From positions 89,788,797 through 89,852,796 of the forward strand of contig CM023456.1 in the NCBI GenBank assembly GCA_013339765.2: a stretch of 64,000 bases of DNA, in the 5' to 3' direction. The notes beneath the pieces are model-generated. The model was not told where the DNA came from. It saw nothing but the letters and a program-made list of their open reading frames with translations, and searched no databases. Of this stretch, positions 47,289 through 59,444 are shown piece by piece. The translations under genes and the position numbers were made by a program. This DNA comes from Haemaphysalis longicornis (Eukaryota > Arthropoda > Arachnida > Ixodida > Ixodidae). Numbering within the stretch: the stretch's first letter is position 1; each line of letters starts with the position of its first letter.

Positions 47289-47960
47289 CTACGTAGAATC
47301 ACATGGTCCTCCCATGCAGCTGGCGCTGGAGCCTTTATAGCGTGGAGGTAGCTGGCGAGGCTTCGGACGGCTCTGTTGAGGAGCGATGCTCGGTTTGCTC
47401 GGTTGCGGTAGACGTGGTTGTGGTTTTGAAGGCAGTGTTATGCTGCGGGTTGCTTGAGACTGAAGGTGCAGGTAGCTTGGATAAATGCGACACTTTCCAA
47501 GTTCATCCATCGTCAAGCCGAAGCACTGATGGACCTTGTTTGCGGAACTCCTTCCATGGGTGACAAAACGCGAGGTCGCCCTTAGCCCATATTCCGATTG
47601 TCTTGATTCTCGCGAAATCACCAACACTGTTTTCTTCTTCGCGACCTTGCGACGGTCTGTGTACTTTTTGCTGTAGTCTTGCTTGCCATTTACACATTGG
47701 TGCAGATGACGAAGTTTGCGGAGGTGGCGGGACGCGACTATTTCTTCGACCTCGTCACGAAGCGTATCATAAATGGACGCAAAAAACATGCAGCGGCGAG
47801 CGCTGGTAGTGCGGCAACGTACTCCTTAACAGACTCTCCAGGTTGCTGAAAGCGACGGCGAAAGCGGTGACTTTCAGCGACGAAATTACATGAGCTTCTG
47901 AAATGTTGCTGAAGTCGCTATAGCTGAGCCATACACCGAAGGCTGGACGACGACGGCCTT
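47289..47960 (-). pseudogene. Ty3/Gypsy gag fragment
   Basis: On the minus strand, about 47870-47800 reads FRRRFQQPGESVKEYVAALP, the capsid helix seen in many gypsy gag proteins. Then in another frame comes ASIYDTLRDEV. The downstream Gln/Pro/Ser/Lys-rich part (to 47289) lacks an intact zinc knuckle. The orientation is opposite to the pol fragment at 44.8-45.6 kb, so it is a separate insertion. Confidence 0.6.
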
Positions 47961-48622
47961 TCTCGTCTCAGTATGTTTGTCACCGGCGGTTGACTTACCG
48001 TTCTAAGAAGTTGGAAGTGGTAGACTGGCGAAGACAGGTTGACCCTCAAGGCCGAAGCTGTGTAGCAGAAAGGCCTTGCGACGTTCAGGCGGGATGTCGG
48101 ATGCTCCCGATACCACATGGGGCCATTGCGTTCAGGGCACAGGAGGTAGGCCGGGCTGAGGCAGAAGACGTGTGGAGGAGCGAGCCATATACCGCTCATG
48201 GTGTAGAAAAGTTACAGGTGTTGATACGCGAGCAGAAGACGCATCCTCATCGCCATTGTTGTATCGCGACGGGAGCCGCAGAAGAACGATGAAACAATGA
48301 TTGCCGCAGACGAACAAAAAAAGAACTTTTATTGAGAGGCGTGTGTATATATATGTACAAGTAATGTCAGTTGTGTCGAGCTCGTGAAACAATGCGGTCG
48401 AGCGACTGATTGCACCTTTTGGCGGTTATGTGGTTCTTCACTACCCTTTCGAATGGTTGTAACACATTGAATATATTCAGGTTTACATGGTTTTGTTTTC
48501 AGCAATAAAAAAGTGCAGTTTCAATAAGCAAAATCTCGAAGACAGCTGCCTAAATGCCACGCATTAAAACACGATTTTATGATCCCTTACGTTTGAATAT
48601 TAAATGGTTGTAATGAACTTAC
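47961..48622. other. M13 intron sequence, no gene recognised
   Basis: This may contain 5' sequence of the gag fragment. No motif was identified. Confidence 0.4.
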
Positions 48623-48674
48623 CGCGGCAGTCCGTACTCATAATATGGAATTTGAAGCACTGCAGAAGGGAACA
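48623..48674 (-). CDS. M13 metallopeptidase exon (first one inside the window)
   Basis: Acceptor TTTTTGCAG is followed by two bases of a codon, then FPSAVLQIPYYEYGLP and the first two bases of Arg before GTAAGT. F-P-x-x-x-L-Q-x-P-Y/F-Y-x-x-x-x-P immediately precedes the HExxH exon in M13 proteins. The split Arg (CG plus A) joins exactly to SLNFGAIG at 41234. The exons for the transmembrane/N-terminal part and the Asn-Ala-(Tyr/Phe) substrate-binding motif were not found further right and are presumably beyond the window. Confidence 0.9.
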
Positions 48675-48779
48675 CTGCAAAAAGGCAAAACTTTGTTTTG
48701 GTAACTCTCCTCATGAGAAATGGGATGCGCGATAGGGCGGAGAAAGAGAAAGGATTATTGCGATCGTCGAATGATGATG

Positions 48780-49000
48780 TGTCTATATACAAACACGTAT
48801 CCAGGGAAAACTAAGAAGGGGCGCAAACGATACAACTTTATTTCTGTTACAGATTGGGACGGTCATTTTGAAGATAACCTTATCTATACTTTCATATTAA
48901 GTAAGACACTGGTGAAAAAGACGCTTCCAGATTGGGGACCGAACCCACGCCTTCCGTTTACATATGAAATGCCCTACCAATTCGGCTATCTGACGACTTA
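48780..49000 (-). repeat. tRNA-derived SINE
   Basis: On the minus strand an A box TAGCCGAATTGGTAGGGC (48988-48971) and B box GGTTCGGTCCC (48945-48935) have the spacing of a tRNA-like head. The body runs toward 48780. The head differs from that of the SINE at 21.69 kb. Confidence 0.75.
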
Positions 49001-49488
49001 TTATCCGTCACTTTCAGCGGTATTGATATTCAGTCCAAATGTATCTGACTAATGACGGTGGTAGCCAGCGCCGCTCCAACAATTAAGGGTGAAGAGGACC
49101 TTCTTTGGAAACTTGGGTCGTAGATCAAGCGTCTACAGCCTGTCATGAGTGGTGTACGTCGGGAAACCCTCTTCCACTACCTTTGGCACCAAGGCTGCTG
49201 ATATGGTTAAGAATGAAGGGCTCGTTGCAGAAGGACGACGACGATGAAGGAGCGGTTTGTTGGCATTCTCCGCCTACTGGCTGTTTTCGCCTCAGCGGGC
49301 TCCATTCCTTTGTTGCATCACTCCTGCTTGTTTGTAAGGTCCCTACAGTATTCCTGGCACTGATACGACACAGCGGCAAGTTCAAGGATAACGCCGTGGG
49401 GTCGTCCGCAAGCCCGGATCCCTACTCTCGGCCGCTAGGCTTAGCCCTGCAGCATCTAAGCTCCTTGGGACCAAGACACGGCCCTGCC

Positions 49489-50968
49489 ATGGCAAACGGG
49501 CGGAACCAGAGACCACCATTCGAAACAACACAGCTGCCAGGCACGTCTGCTGCGGCTGATGTTGCTGCTGGAACCTCTGACGACTTTCCTTGCCTTGAGT
49601 AGTTAGTTGACGAGGACAGTGCTTGACGACTTTCCTTGGAGGTAACTGCCGACCCGTCCACGAAGCGATCTGCAGAAGAGCCACATACTGTTCTTATGCA
49701 GGGAGGGACTGCACCGCCTGCTGCAAAGCGGCTTGTGCCACTGCCAACTCCACTCAAACTCTCGCGAAAGCTTCCGCGACCCCCACCCTGCGGAGCTTCT
49801 TGCCACAAGCCAGGTACAAAGTTGCCATCAAGCCTCGGCAGCATTTCAACATCCTGAGTCTACCCACGAAGACTTTGCGGAAATTGCTTGGTGACTGCTT
49901 CGGAACAACTGGATTTACTGTATACTCCTTCCATCGAGCTACAAACACTATGTCAGTGTGGGTAACATCTCTAAATGTAGTGGCTAAGTTGTACTCTCTG
50001 CAGCACATAGCTCTTTCTGCTGACAATTCTTGAAGTGCAAGCGTACCTGGTATCACGAACTGGCATCCGCCGTTATGTTGTCACGGGCGTCGATCGCGGG
50101 GAGGATCCGGACTACCTTTGCGACAACATCAGGTGTGACACGCATGAAGTTCTTCTCGTGCGGTATATGGGGTCCGGCCGCACCTGCTTTGTGACGCTTG
50201 GTGCCCGCTGGAGCCCGCAAAGTGGCTTTTTTTAATGGTTGTGCCCTCATACCTCGTCCTTTCCAAGTAGGGTTAGTGCACTGCTACCGTTGCTTTCGCC
50301 GTGGCCACATGAGCTCTTCATGTCCGTGCCCAACACCGGATTCCAATCAGGTCGAAGCTAATCCATCCCAAAAGCCAAAGTTTAAGTGTGGTCTTTGTCG
50401 CTCTGACGACCATGAGATCACAGATAAAGGCCGTCCCACCAAGAGCAAGACCACGCGTGCGAAGCACCGTGCATGGCGTTCTCGTTCCACGCCAGACCCA
50501 ACCTCAACGTTCAACTATTTCGACAGTTTGGCAGAAGAGGATGAGGATGTAGGGGAGGAGCGGGAGGAGGCTACGGAGCCTCCCTCGCAGCCAACATATC
50601 GAGACGCTGTTCGTGGTTTGCGCCGTCGCCGGAAAGCTGTTTCTGAGACGCCCTTGTCCCCTGCGGAGGATGAGCTTGTGGCCGTAGACCAACAGCTGGC
50701 CTTACTGCATGTTGAAATTAAGAAACTCAACACGCGAAGGTCTCAATTAACGTGCCGGCGGCAGAACTTGCATCAATCGACTCAAGACCCACCTCATCCA
50801 CCTCGTCCCTTCTCCAAGGCTCATCAGCACGCCCCGTCTACGACTGAACTTCCCTCACAGCCTGCCTCCTCTGCTCTGACCCACACGGAACTGCCCCAGA
50901 TTGTGGTGCACTGCTACAGACACTGGTTTCCGTACTCGCCGCATAACTTCGCTAACCAGTCCGCTAGC
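49489..50968 (+). pseudogene. LINE A ORF1 (gag-like), frameshifted
   Basis: The protein begins MANGRNQRPPFETTQLPG and is spread over three frames with stops near 49600 and 50033. KVAIKPRQHFN marks the RNA-binding region near 49830. From 50282 a zinc knuckle CYRCFRRGHMSSSC is intact. A second, CGLCRSDDHE, lacks its last Cys. Acidic and Gln/Arg-rich tails follow. It would coat the element RNA. Confidence 0.72.
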
Positions 50969-51383
50969 ATGCCTGAACCACAACAATATATTGTTCAGTG
51001 GAACTGTGGTGGTCTCTCTACAACAATTAGAGAGATCCATGAAAGGCTCTGTCTCGGGAAGCTCCATGCCTGGCTTTCTTGCTTCATGAGACGAACTCTC
51101 TCCCCTGCTTGCCTCAATTTACGGCATACGCTGACCCGTCCATTCCTGATCGGCGGTGCAGCTCAAGTTGTACTCCTCCCGGAAATGCGTCCACTTGTTT
51201 TCTATCTCGGTTTCCTCAAAACCATATCCCTCTAAGCTCGTGATGTACAGACTGGCAGGAAGTGGGTGCGGTAAATGTACAGCTTCCACGTTGTGCGGTA
51301 ATACTGGTGTCGTGCTACGTGCGCCATTACAGTGGTTGTTCTCCCCGCCTGTGGCTGGGATGGCTTACCCAACTACGACGAGT
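50969..51383 (+). pseudogene. LINE A ORF2 endonuclease, N-terminal part
   Basis: ATG at 50969 (MPEPQQYIVQWNCGGL) opens the endonuclease with its Q-W-N-C-x-G-L motif and EIHERL. The frame is lost after about 51100. Near the insertion point a third frame reads WLTQLRRVNPG, which is continued by CPILVAG at 55072 once the inserted element is ignored. Confidence 0.72.
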
Positions 51384-51395
51384 TAACCCTGGGTG
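51384..51395 (+). repeat. Target-site duplication, left copy
   Basis: TAACCCTGGGTG, identical to 55060-55071, brackets LINE B. Confidence 0.85.
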
Positions 51396-54300
51396 GAGGT
51401 GGTGGTTGTGGTGGTAAAAGATTTATTGAAGAGGTTCGCTCTTGAAAGCGGGATTGATTGATAAATCTTTATTTGTGAGCCTGAGGCGCAGATGTTAGGG
51501 CGCCCGCCTGGTAGAGGGCATCCTTAATCCAGGATACCCTGGCTGCGGCTGGCTGTCCGGGGCTCCAGAAGCCCTCAGTCCAGGGCTCCTGCAGTGGTTG
51601 CGGTCCTGCGTGCCCGGTCCACCAACTGTCGCTGGTCCTAGGGGTCTGAACTGCACAGCGCGGCCTCCCACTGCTCGAGGGTGGGGGTGCGAATACTGGG
51701 GGCTGCTCGTGTGTTCTGGCAAGCCCACGTGGTGTGGTACAGTGTTGCATGTTCGCTGCAGTGTGGACATGTTGGTGGATATATTGGGGCGTGTATGATG
51801 TACAGAAAGCTAAAGTGGGGGTATGTGTTGGTCTGTAGTTGCCGCTAGGCTACAGCCTCTTCTCGAGTAAGCTTCTAATGCGGTGGTGGGTAGGCACATC
51901 TGGCAAGGCGGTGGTGTAGCCGATGTGCACGGTACTGCTGCTGGACAGGCTCTGAATCACGCAGCGATTGGTGCTGTGCCCGGAGGGTGCATGCTCGGTG
52001 TGTATCGTGTGCTCGCCCGTTTCCGTCGAGCCCTGCATGACCTGGCGTCCATATCAGTATGTTGGGGTTCAGGGTATCCTGATTTTTTAGTAATCGGAGG
52101 GCGGATATTGATATGCGACCGTTGCGGTAGTTTCTGGATGCCTGTTGGCAGTCTGTAATTACCTGAAGCGGTTTATTCGAAGTTGGAAACGTAAATGTAA
52201 CTGCGATGGCTGTTGCTTCGGCTTCAACGATGTTTTCGGTTTTTACGGTCGCAGTGTCAACGACATCGCCTGAGCCGTCGATGACGCTTACTTCTGTGGC
52301 TGGATGGGATGCGTAGTGGGCCGTGTCCGCGAATCACACATGGGGGTGGGCAGAGTACTTCCTTGGTAGGAATTGTACTCGTGCTTGTCTGCGCTGACGT
52401 GATGTTCAGGGTGCATGTTTCGCGGGAGCGGAGCAACCCTGATGAGCGTACGGATGTCTTGTGGCACAGTTTCCAGTTGAGGGTGGCTGGCCTCCGCTAC
52501 CGGGTAGCCTAGTTGCCTCAGCACCGTTCTTCCGGTCGACATTTGCCTGAGCCGCTCTATTTGGCTGACAGGTGGGCATCAATGATCTCCCGCACCTTGT
52601 TGTGCACCAGCAGCGCTTACAGCTTACTAGTGGCGGTGTGACGAGAGGCCTAGCGCTTGCTTGTACGCCTTCAGCAGTAGTATGTCAAGTTGGTCCATTT
52701 TCCTCGGTTTCAGTGGGAGGTAAGGCGTCGAGTACACCACGCGGCTGACAACCAGTGCTTGCATCAACTTGATGACATCATCCTCCTTCATACCCTGCGG
52801 CCGGTTTGTTACTCGACTCACCATACGCATGATTTGCGAGGTAGTGTGGTTGAGGCGCTGGATGGTTTGGTTGAGGCGCTGGATGGTTTAGCGTTCCTCA
52901 TCCGTCTTGCTGGATGTAAAGTCCCAGTATGCACATGGTTGGGACTACGGGGATGTCGCTACCTTGCAGCTTTATTTGTATTGTGGTGGGTTCCAGTGGC
53001 TTACCACGTGGCTTGCGCCTCAGAATGATGAGCTCGGACTTCCTCGGGGATCACTGAAGGCCTCGGAAACAGACGTACTGTTGGGCTGCATCAGCGGCTT
53101 TCTTGTGCGTATCCTGCATGTCGCCTTCTGACCCACCAGTAGTCCAAATACTGTTGTCATCTGCATAGAGCGCATGTTTAATCCATGCGATGGTGTTAAC
53201 TTGTTCTGGGAGCTTCATCATAGCTATGGTAAATATTGCTGAAGAAAGCACCGCTCCTTGTGGCGTTCCCCTGTTAGGCATGGTTTGAAGGCCCGTTCGT
53301 AGTGGTCCGATGCCCACAGTTGCCGTGAGATCGGTAAGGAATGCCTGGATATACTAAAACATTCGTTTCCTGCAGTTCGTGTTACTTCGGTTTTCGAGGA
53401 TGGCGCCGTGGCTCACATTGTAGAACGCTCCTTTCTAATCAAGAGTGAGGATAGCCCTGCTTGAGTGAAGAGAAATGTGCGCCAAGACGTCTTCCTTTTG
53501 TTGAAGGAGGATGTCATGAGTTGACAGGTGGGGCCGGAAGCCGAACATTGTGTGCGGATAAATGTCTTGGGCTTCTATGTATGGTTGAAGGCGGGTGAGG
53601 ATCACACGCTCAAAAAGCTTCCCTACGCACGACGCTAACGATATGGGGCGAAATGTGTCCAATTTCGGAGGTGTGCCTGGCTTCCGAAGAAGCACCGTTT
53701 CAGCGTGTTTCCATTCAGCCGGTATTGTGCCCCGTTTCCAGTGCTCATTGAAGCACCCCGTTAAGGCTTGGATGCTTCTGTCGTCGAGGTTCCCGAGTAG
53801 CTTGTTAGTGACCTTGCTTTTACCTGGAGTGGTGTTGCAGGTCAGTGCTTGAAGTGCCAGCCAGACCTCCTGTGTCGTTATTGACTTGCCCAACTCCGGG
53901 TTGGGACGGCCAGCGTACGTGCGAGGAGTCACGGGAGGTAAAGGTGTGCCAATGTACTGGTCTTTGAGCTTATCCAGTACCTCCTAGTCGCTGCCAGGAT
54001 GAGAGTGTTGCAAGCACTGGATTGCTTTCTGACTCTCCAGCTTACTCTGTGTCGGGTCCAGCAAATGGCAGAGGAGCTTCCATGTCTTTGCCGTTCCCAG
54101 CGTTACCTGTAAGCTTTCGCAGAGCTGACGCCAGTTTTATCGTGCGAGCTCGGCTGCGTACCCCGCTGCTAGCCGATTTATCTCTACGATGCTGCATTTT
54201 AGCATTCTGTTATGTTTCCGCCTCTTCCATCTTCTTTGGAGGCCTTTGCGTGCTTCCCAGAGATGCAGGAGGTGGGAATCCACTGAAGGCGCTTCTGTGG

Positions 54301-55059
54301 TGAGGGCGATCTCTTTCGAGTGCTTGTTTACATCGTGGTGCAGGTCCGCGATCTATTGCTCAAGTGAGTTTATGACTGTTCTGTCGCTTTGGACTCTGTG
54401 CTTGCGAAATGCGGTCCAGTCTGGTATTCTTGTCACCTTGAGTATCCGACGTAAAGGAGTGGTTGGGACGATAGTCTGGACAATATAGTGATAACTACTG
54501 AGCGACTCTTTCAGAGTATGCCACTCTGCTTGTGGAACGTTTTTGATCAGTGTAAGGTCAGGGCTGGTATCCCTTGCGATGCTGTTTCCGATACGATTTG
54601 TATACGTTGGGTCAGTGAGGACTGTTAGACGCTGTTGCTTAATGGTAGTGTAGAGCTAGTTGCCCTTTGGCGTGGCGTACTTGTAGTCCCACACCGGATG
54701 CGCTGCGTTGAACTCTCCTACTATTACCAGGCCGTTTCAGCCCGCCGCACTCTCGGCTTTCATTACTAAGTATTCGAAGGTATCGCGGCGATAGTTTGGA
54801 GGGCTGTAGATGTTTAACGCATATACACTAGGATGGCCTCTGGTACGAGGTACGACTTCTATGAGTACATTCTAAATGCTGCAGCCATCAATTTAAAGTT
54901 CTACGACAGTGATGGCTCGGAACGTAAGGGTGACTACCCTAGGCGGAAAGTTCTCGGAGAGGTGTGTGACGTAGCCTGCCTGGTGTGGTGTACATTCTGT
55001 CTCCTGTAGTGCTATCATATCGGGTTGTATGGTGCGCTCATGCAGTACATAAGCAATGC
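51396..55059 (-). mobile_element. LINE B, near full-length ORF2, inserted into LINE A
   Basis: On the minus strand it reads endonuclease (ALQETECTPHQAGYVTH near 55000; RHAKGQ near 54670), reverse transcriptase (FRPISLASCVGKLFERVI near 53670, FGFRPHLSTHD, GTPQGAVLSS, LYADDNSIW near 53150), the VSRVVYSTPYL thumb region (52750), RNase H (VIDGSG, ITDCQQA, WTPGHAGLDGNG between 52290 and 51990) and a Cys/His tail (CPHCSEH). Two AATAAA-like signals and an (ACC)n tail end it at about 51396. Many in-frame stops occur. I/R1-type domain order. No ORF1 is included. Confidence 0.85.
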
Positions 55060-55850
55060 TAACCCTGGGTGCCCCATTCTAGTGGCGGGAGGCTTCAGTG
55101 CTCTGCACGGTGACTGGGGATAACCGTATTCAAGTGAGCATGGTCGAGTGGTTTTAGAGCACTTCACCGATGCCAACTTTACACTTCCGAATGACAGTAC
55201 CAGCCGAACAAGCGGGTGTGTCCACGTACGGATGGCCTCTCTTCTCCAGACTTGTCGTGGTGGCTGGGTACGCAACTGGTCTCTTGGCAACGCGAAGCGA
55301 CTGTTGGGGCAGCAATCACCAAACAAGTTGCAAAGGTCTCCTTCAGGACTCAAAAGGTCGCCTGCGTCACCGGTGCATGGTGGTGAACTGGGATACCTTA
55401 CGATCTACCCTCAACGCTTCCATCTCAGCTATCACCCCAGACCCCACTGATCTGCTTCGCCATGTTTTTTCGGATGCCTCCCAGCTTACGTGGATGCAGA
55501 ATACCCACCCAAAGCGATCTCCGGCTCCTGCAGCTCTGGGCCAAACTTAAGCAAGCTGAAGTAATTGCCACCCGGGACCTTTCGTCAATACCTGCAAAGC
55601 TGCAGTATCAGCGCCTCACCGATGCTGGTGAAGTGCTGTAGCCTCGCCTCTACCGTAGCCTTCGCCTCTAGAACGTTGTCGGAAACAGAGAAAATACTCT
55701 GTGGGGGAACGCGAAGCGTTTGTTTGCTTGCTAGAGTGTGAAAAGTGGCACAATATCCCCTGGGGCAGGCGGTTCACACCGAAAACTGACCAGCAGTCGC
55801 AGAAGACTCAGGTCGGAGGCCTTTGAGAATTTCACTGAGGTCGGCTTGAC
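55060..55850 (+). pseudogene. LINE A continued: endonuclease end and start of the RT region
   Basis: It resumes with the TSD, then CPILVAGGFSALHGDWG, the G-D-F-N-A-type block, followed by LEHFTDANFTLPNDSTSRTS and, in the next frame, SSPDLSWW. The region to 55850 is the RT N-terminal linker with many lesions. It stops where gypsy sequence begins, so the LINE's 3' half was lost or displaced. Confidence 0.75.
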
Positions 55851-57017
55851 GTCTGTACTACAACTTTAACATTGAATGTTTCAAGGAGGGGTCAGAAAAT
55901 CCAGTCGCTGATGGCATGTCCAGACTACTAATTCAGTACTCTAAGGAACTCACTAAGGATAAAGAAATATTCTCTCTGGTGACTTCAGTGGTTGATAGAC
56001 TTTTCAGCTTGCAACGAATGCAGATGTCACACAGAAAGTGTTTGAGAACGTGTCCAAAGATTTGCCCCAGAAGAAATGCAAAGATTTAACAGCTTATTTT
56101 TATGTTAGGGCTGAGCTTTCTATTGTCGACGGCTTACTTATGCGTGGTGACGGTGCAGTCATTCCTGGTGTTGTTGTACCTCCACTTCCTCAGTTATCAT
56201 ATGAAAATCATGAAGGTATAGTACGTATACAGCAACTTCTCCGCGAATGATATTGGTGGCCCCAAATGGATCGTTGTGTTGAAGAACATGTGAAGCATTG
56301 TCACCTCTGTCAGCTGGCAGACAAGTCTGCTAAGCCCCACCTAGCTCCATTAGAGCCATTAGAGTGGCATGAACGGCCTTGGCAAAACTTGGGAATGAAC
56401 ATTGTCGGTCCATTAAAGTTGTCTTATCCCAAGTATCTCGTTACATTAGCCGACTACTATTCAAAGGAGCACGATGTTCTTGGCACGAATTCCATTTGTT
56501 CAGAGGACGCCATCAAATTGTTGAACTGCTCTTTCAGCCTGGAAGGGCGTCCAGAGGGTTTAGTTATGGACAATGGTCTACACTTTGCCTCCAAGGAATT
56601 CAAAAATGACCTAGAGGAAAAAGGCATCCGCCACGTTTTCTCGTCTGTTTGACCCAGGCAGACGGCCAGACAAAACGCTTTAACAAGGTTGCTATAGAAA
56701 ATCTACAGGTAGCCAAACTGGAAGGCAAGGATGCTTCATAGAGCAATACACAATTTCTAGGCCCGTATAAGGCCACACCACATTCTGTGACAGGCCTTTT
56801 TCCAGTTTTTTCGCTACATGGAGGTCAGCTTCGTTACAAAGTGAATATTATTTACTTTATGGCACGTCAAAAGACATCAGAATCGCACAGCTTCCTGCTT
56901 CATGTTCGAGACCAGGTCTCCACGAAGCAGCAAAGAGCTAAACAGTATTTTGACAAAAGAAAAGGCCTACAGAAGACTCCCATAAAGGTGGGAGATGCAG
57001 TGAAAATAGTTTCATAA
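55851..57017 (+). pseudogene. Ty3/Gypsy pol fragment: RNase H end and integrase
   Basis: FNIECFKEGSENPVADGMSR (near 55860) is the RNase H/connection end. The integrase zinc domain has HEGIVRIQQLLRE, a TGA in place of the next residue, then YWWPQMDR and HCHLCQ. The core has LGMNIVGPL, ADYYSK (first Asp) and VMDNGLHF (second Asp), stopping at 56650. The C-terminal VTGLFPVFSLHGGQLR and KVGDAVKIVS blocks follow to 57015. Stops and frame changes make it inactive. Confidence 0.8.
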
Positions 57018-59444
57018 GAAAGGATTCCAGAAGCATAGTAAGCCTCTTACAAAGCAGGCTCAGGTTTCGCCTTACACTTTCGCACTCAGGGCTGGAAAGA
57101 CGTGGAATGCACCCAAGCTAACAATCATTCCTAGTTTTGGCGTGGCCCCAAATTCTTCCAAGAACGATAAACGCTCTCCTAGGCATAAAGAATTTTTGTA
57201 CTCTCCGTTCATCTTAGACATTTGGGCACTCAGTCCACAAGTTTACCTGTTGCGGATGGGTCTACACTAAGTCTCCAGGTTGACTCTGATCCGTTAGAGC
57301 TCTCTTTCGGTGCAAGGTCTGAATCGGTTGGTCGCCAGGGAACGTCGTGTTGTCAGGACTCTCTTGAGCAAATGTCTTCTTGTAACCAACTAATGCATCA
57401 AGGGAATACGAGGGGGCCTCTGGGTCTTCAAATTTCACCGACATGGGTGACACTATACGAAGTTCCTCTTCCACCTCTACGTGTCCACACCAATATAGAA
57501 AGCGGCCTCAGTAGATTAGCGAGTTTGTTCCCTATGTTACGGACGTAAAATTTTATACGATGCCGTGGCTCTATGTTGGTCCCCGCCATGACATCAGGGG
57601 AAATGCTTTGTGCGTGTATTGTCTTACTCGGTTTTTTATGAGGAGGTCTTAAGCTATTAGGTGTCCTTGTCAATATCGACATTGTAGTCTTGCGAACATA
57701 TAGTAATTCTAACATGTACACAATGTAGTCTTCGACTCCTTGTTCCACTGCCTGTGCGCAAGTGAACCAGTTCTTTTGTGTGAACCATGAGACCGTGCGC
57801 GAGTGAGCCAGTGCTTTTGTGTTGACTATGATACTGGGTGTGCTGACTTTCATGTTGATGGGGAGACAATGTGGTGTAGCTCATTGGCATTCTCACTTCT
57901 CAGCGTATGCGCACTATGTGCGCCTCTGTATTGGAAAGTGTGTAATATATGTTGTTGCCGAACAACACACGTGATTCCAGTAAGACAATCATGTGTGGAT
58001 GCGTTTCGTAGGGGGTCATCGGGAATAAACGGCCACTTGTGTGCTCAGTCAATTGTTGGAATTAAGCGCCACGGTCCGCTGTGCCGGTGCCCCATTGCAA
58101 CCACCTCGCTGCAGTTGCCGGGCACTTGTCGTCGGTCACCTCACGCGACGCAACAGGAGCCTTTGACAGCAATATTGGATCCCTGTGTTCATTGTATATG
58201 GAACTTTGTTTGGCTTAAATAAGTACACGTGAACAGAACTGCCAGTGCGTACTGCTGTTGGTACTGCGCGCAGTTGGCTTGTTATAACTGCAAAGCAGCC
58301 CGGCGCTCGGCGGTTGTCTCACACGACACTGGCCGATTGGCGTTAGCGACATCATCTTACCTGACCCGGTTTGTCGGGAATACGCCATGTTTCCTGAAAC
58401 AATTCGTTTCTATCGTAACAAAAATGACGCAGGTGAGACGTATATGGTGGCGCCATTTAGGAAGACTAATGGTAAGTAAGACTCCGCAGTCCGCTGCAGA
58501 CCTAAACAGGGCAATAACGTCCGCTTGAAGACCTATCCTTGTTACGCCCAGGCAGACGTCACGAAACAGAGTTTTAACCAGAGTTTTAATCTAAATTGAA
58601 TTATCTCTCAGTGAAGAAAGCATCCTTTGCTGAATTACGAGCGCTGGGGCACTATCAATGACCAAATGTTTGAAATAAACAAGCGTGTTTTATCTGGATG
58701 ACCCCTTAAAAGGATGGTGGTGGGGTCCGCTCCAATAGCTTGGAATAGGGGACGGTAATGAACCGCTTTATCACCGCTGTCATGACTAGAGCGCCTACGA
58801 CTTGTATGGTAGCGAGCACGGCAACTAGAGTTCGGAACATTGCTCTGGGGATTTTTTCCGAGGTCCGTAATCAGTAGAGGCCGGATTAGTATTCACTATG
58901 AAGCGTGTTTTAGGCACGTAATAGCCTCGTCGAACAATTATGGTGATTGTCGCTTGGGCGCCGTCAATGTTGGAGGCGTCTCACTACCTTCTCCCTCTGA
59001 CTCCGCTTACTATTACAGCCGCCCTGGCTGGCGAATGGTCGGGCCCTAACGCCACACACGCCCTGGGGGCTCACGCACAGTTGGTGGTGTAACACCTCGC
59101 GATGCTAAAGGCACATAATTCGTTGAGAGTCTTGGCTCGGGGCGGGTTTCTGAAGGGTATGATGACTCACTCCTGGAGGCCAAGGATGGTTCCCTGTCAG
59201 CAACAGGGCTTGAAACTTCAGCTACCGCTGTGGTTGAGTCGGTACGAGATGATTGCGGTAGCGCCGCATCATGCCCTGGCAGTCTCTACGACAGTAGCAG
59301 CGCGAACGCTGTTCTGGCCTCAAGACGACAGGCTGACTCCTGATACTCCAGATCCAAACATGTTAACGCGGTAGAAGTAGACGACGCTCGCGAGCAGCAT
59401 GCCTTCTGTTTCAAGTCTTCGTCTTTATTTGCCTGTTAGCCGGA
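57018..59444. other. No gene recognised
   Basis: The first part may be the 3' end of the preceding gypsy copy. No duplicate LTR exists in the window to confirm it. The frames at 57428-57853 and 57803-58222 match no family. Confidence 0.4.

Larger units (their letters stand above)
49105..51395 (+). mobile_element. LINE A, 5' half (ORF1 and start of ORF2)
   Basis: 5' UTR-like sequence leads to an ORF1 ATG at 49489 and ORF2 from about 50969. The element is interrupted at 51395 by LINE B and resumes at 55060. The TSD TAACCCTGGGTG flanks the insertion. I/R1 group by its endonuclease. Confidence 0.8.

Noticed and set aside
48930..49000. Genuine tRNA gene
   Set aside because: Boxes are present but the acceptor and T stems do not pair, and a SINE-like body follows.
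58229..58528. Possible exon with a CAG/GTAAG donor on the minus strand, considered as an upstream M13 exon
   Set aside because: The translation lacks the expected Asn-Ala-Tyr motif and the codon phase does not fit.
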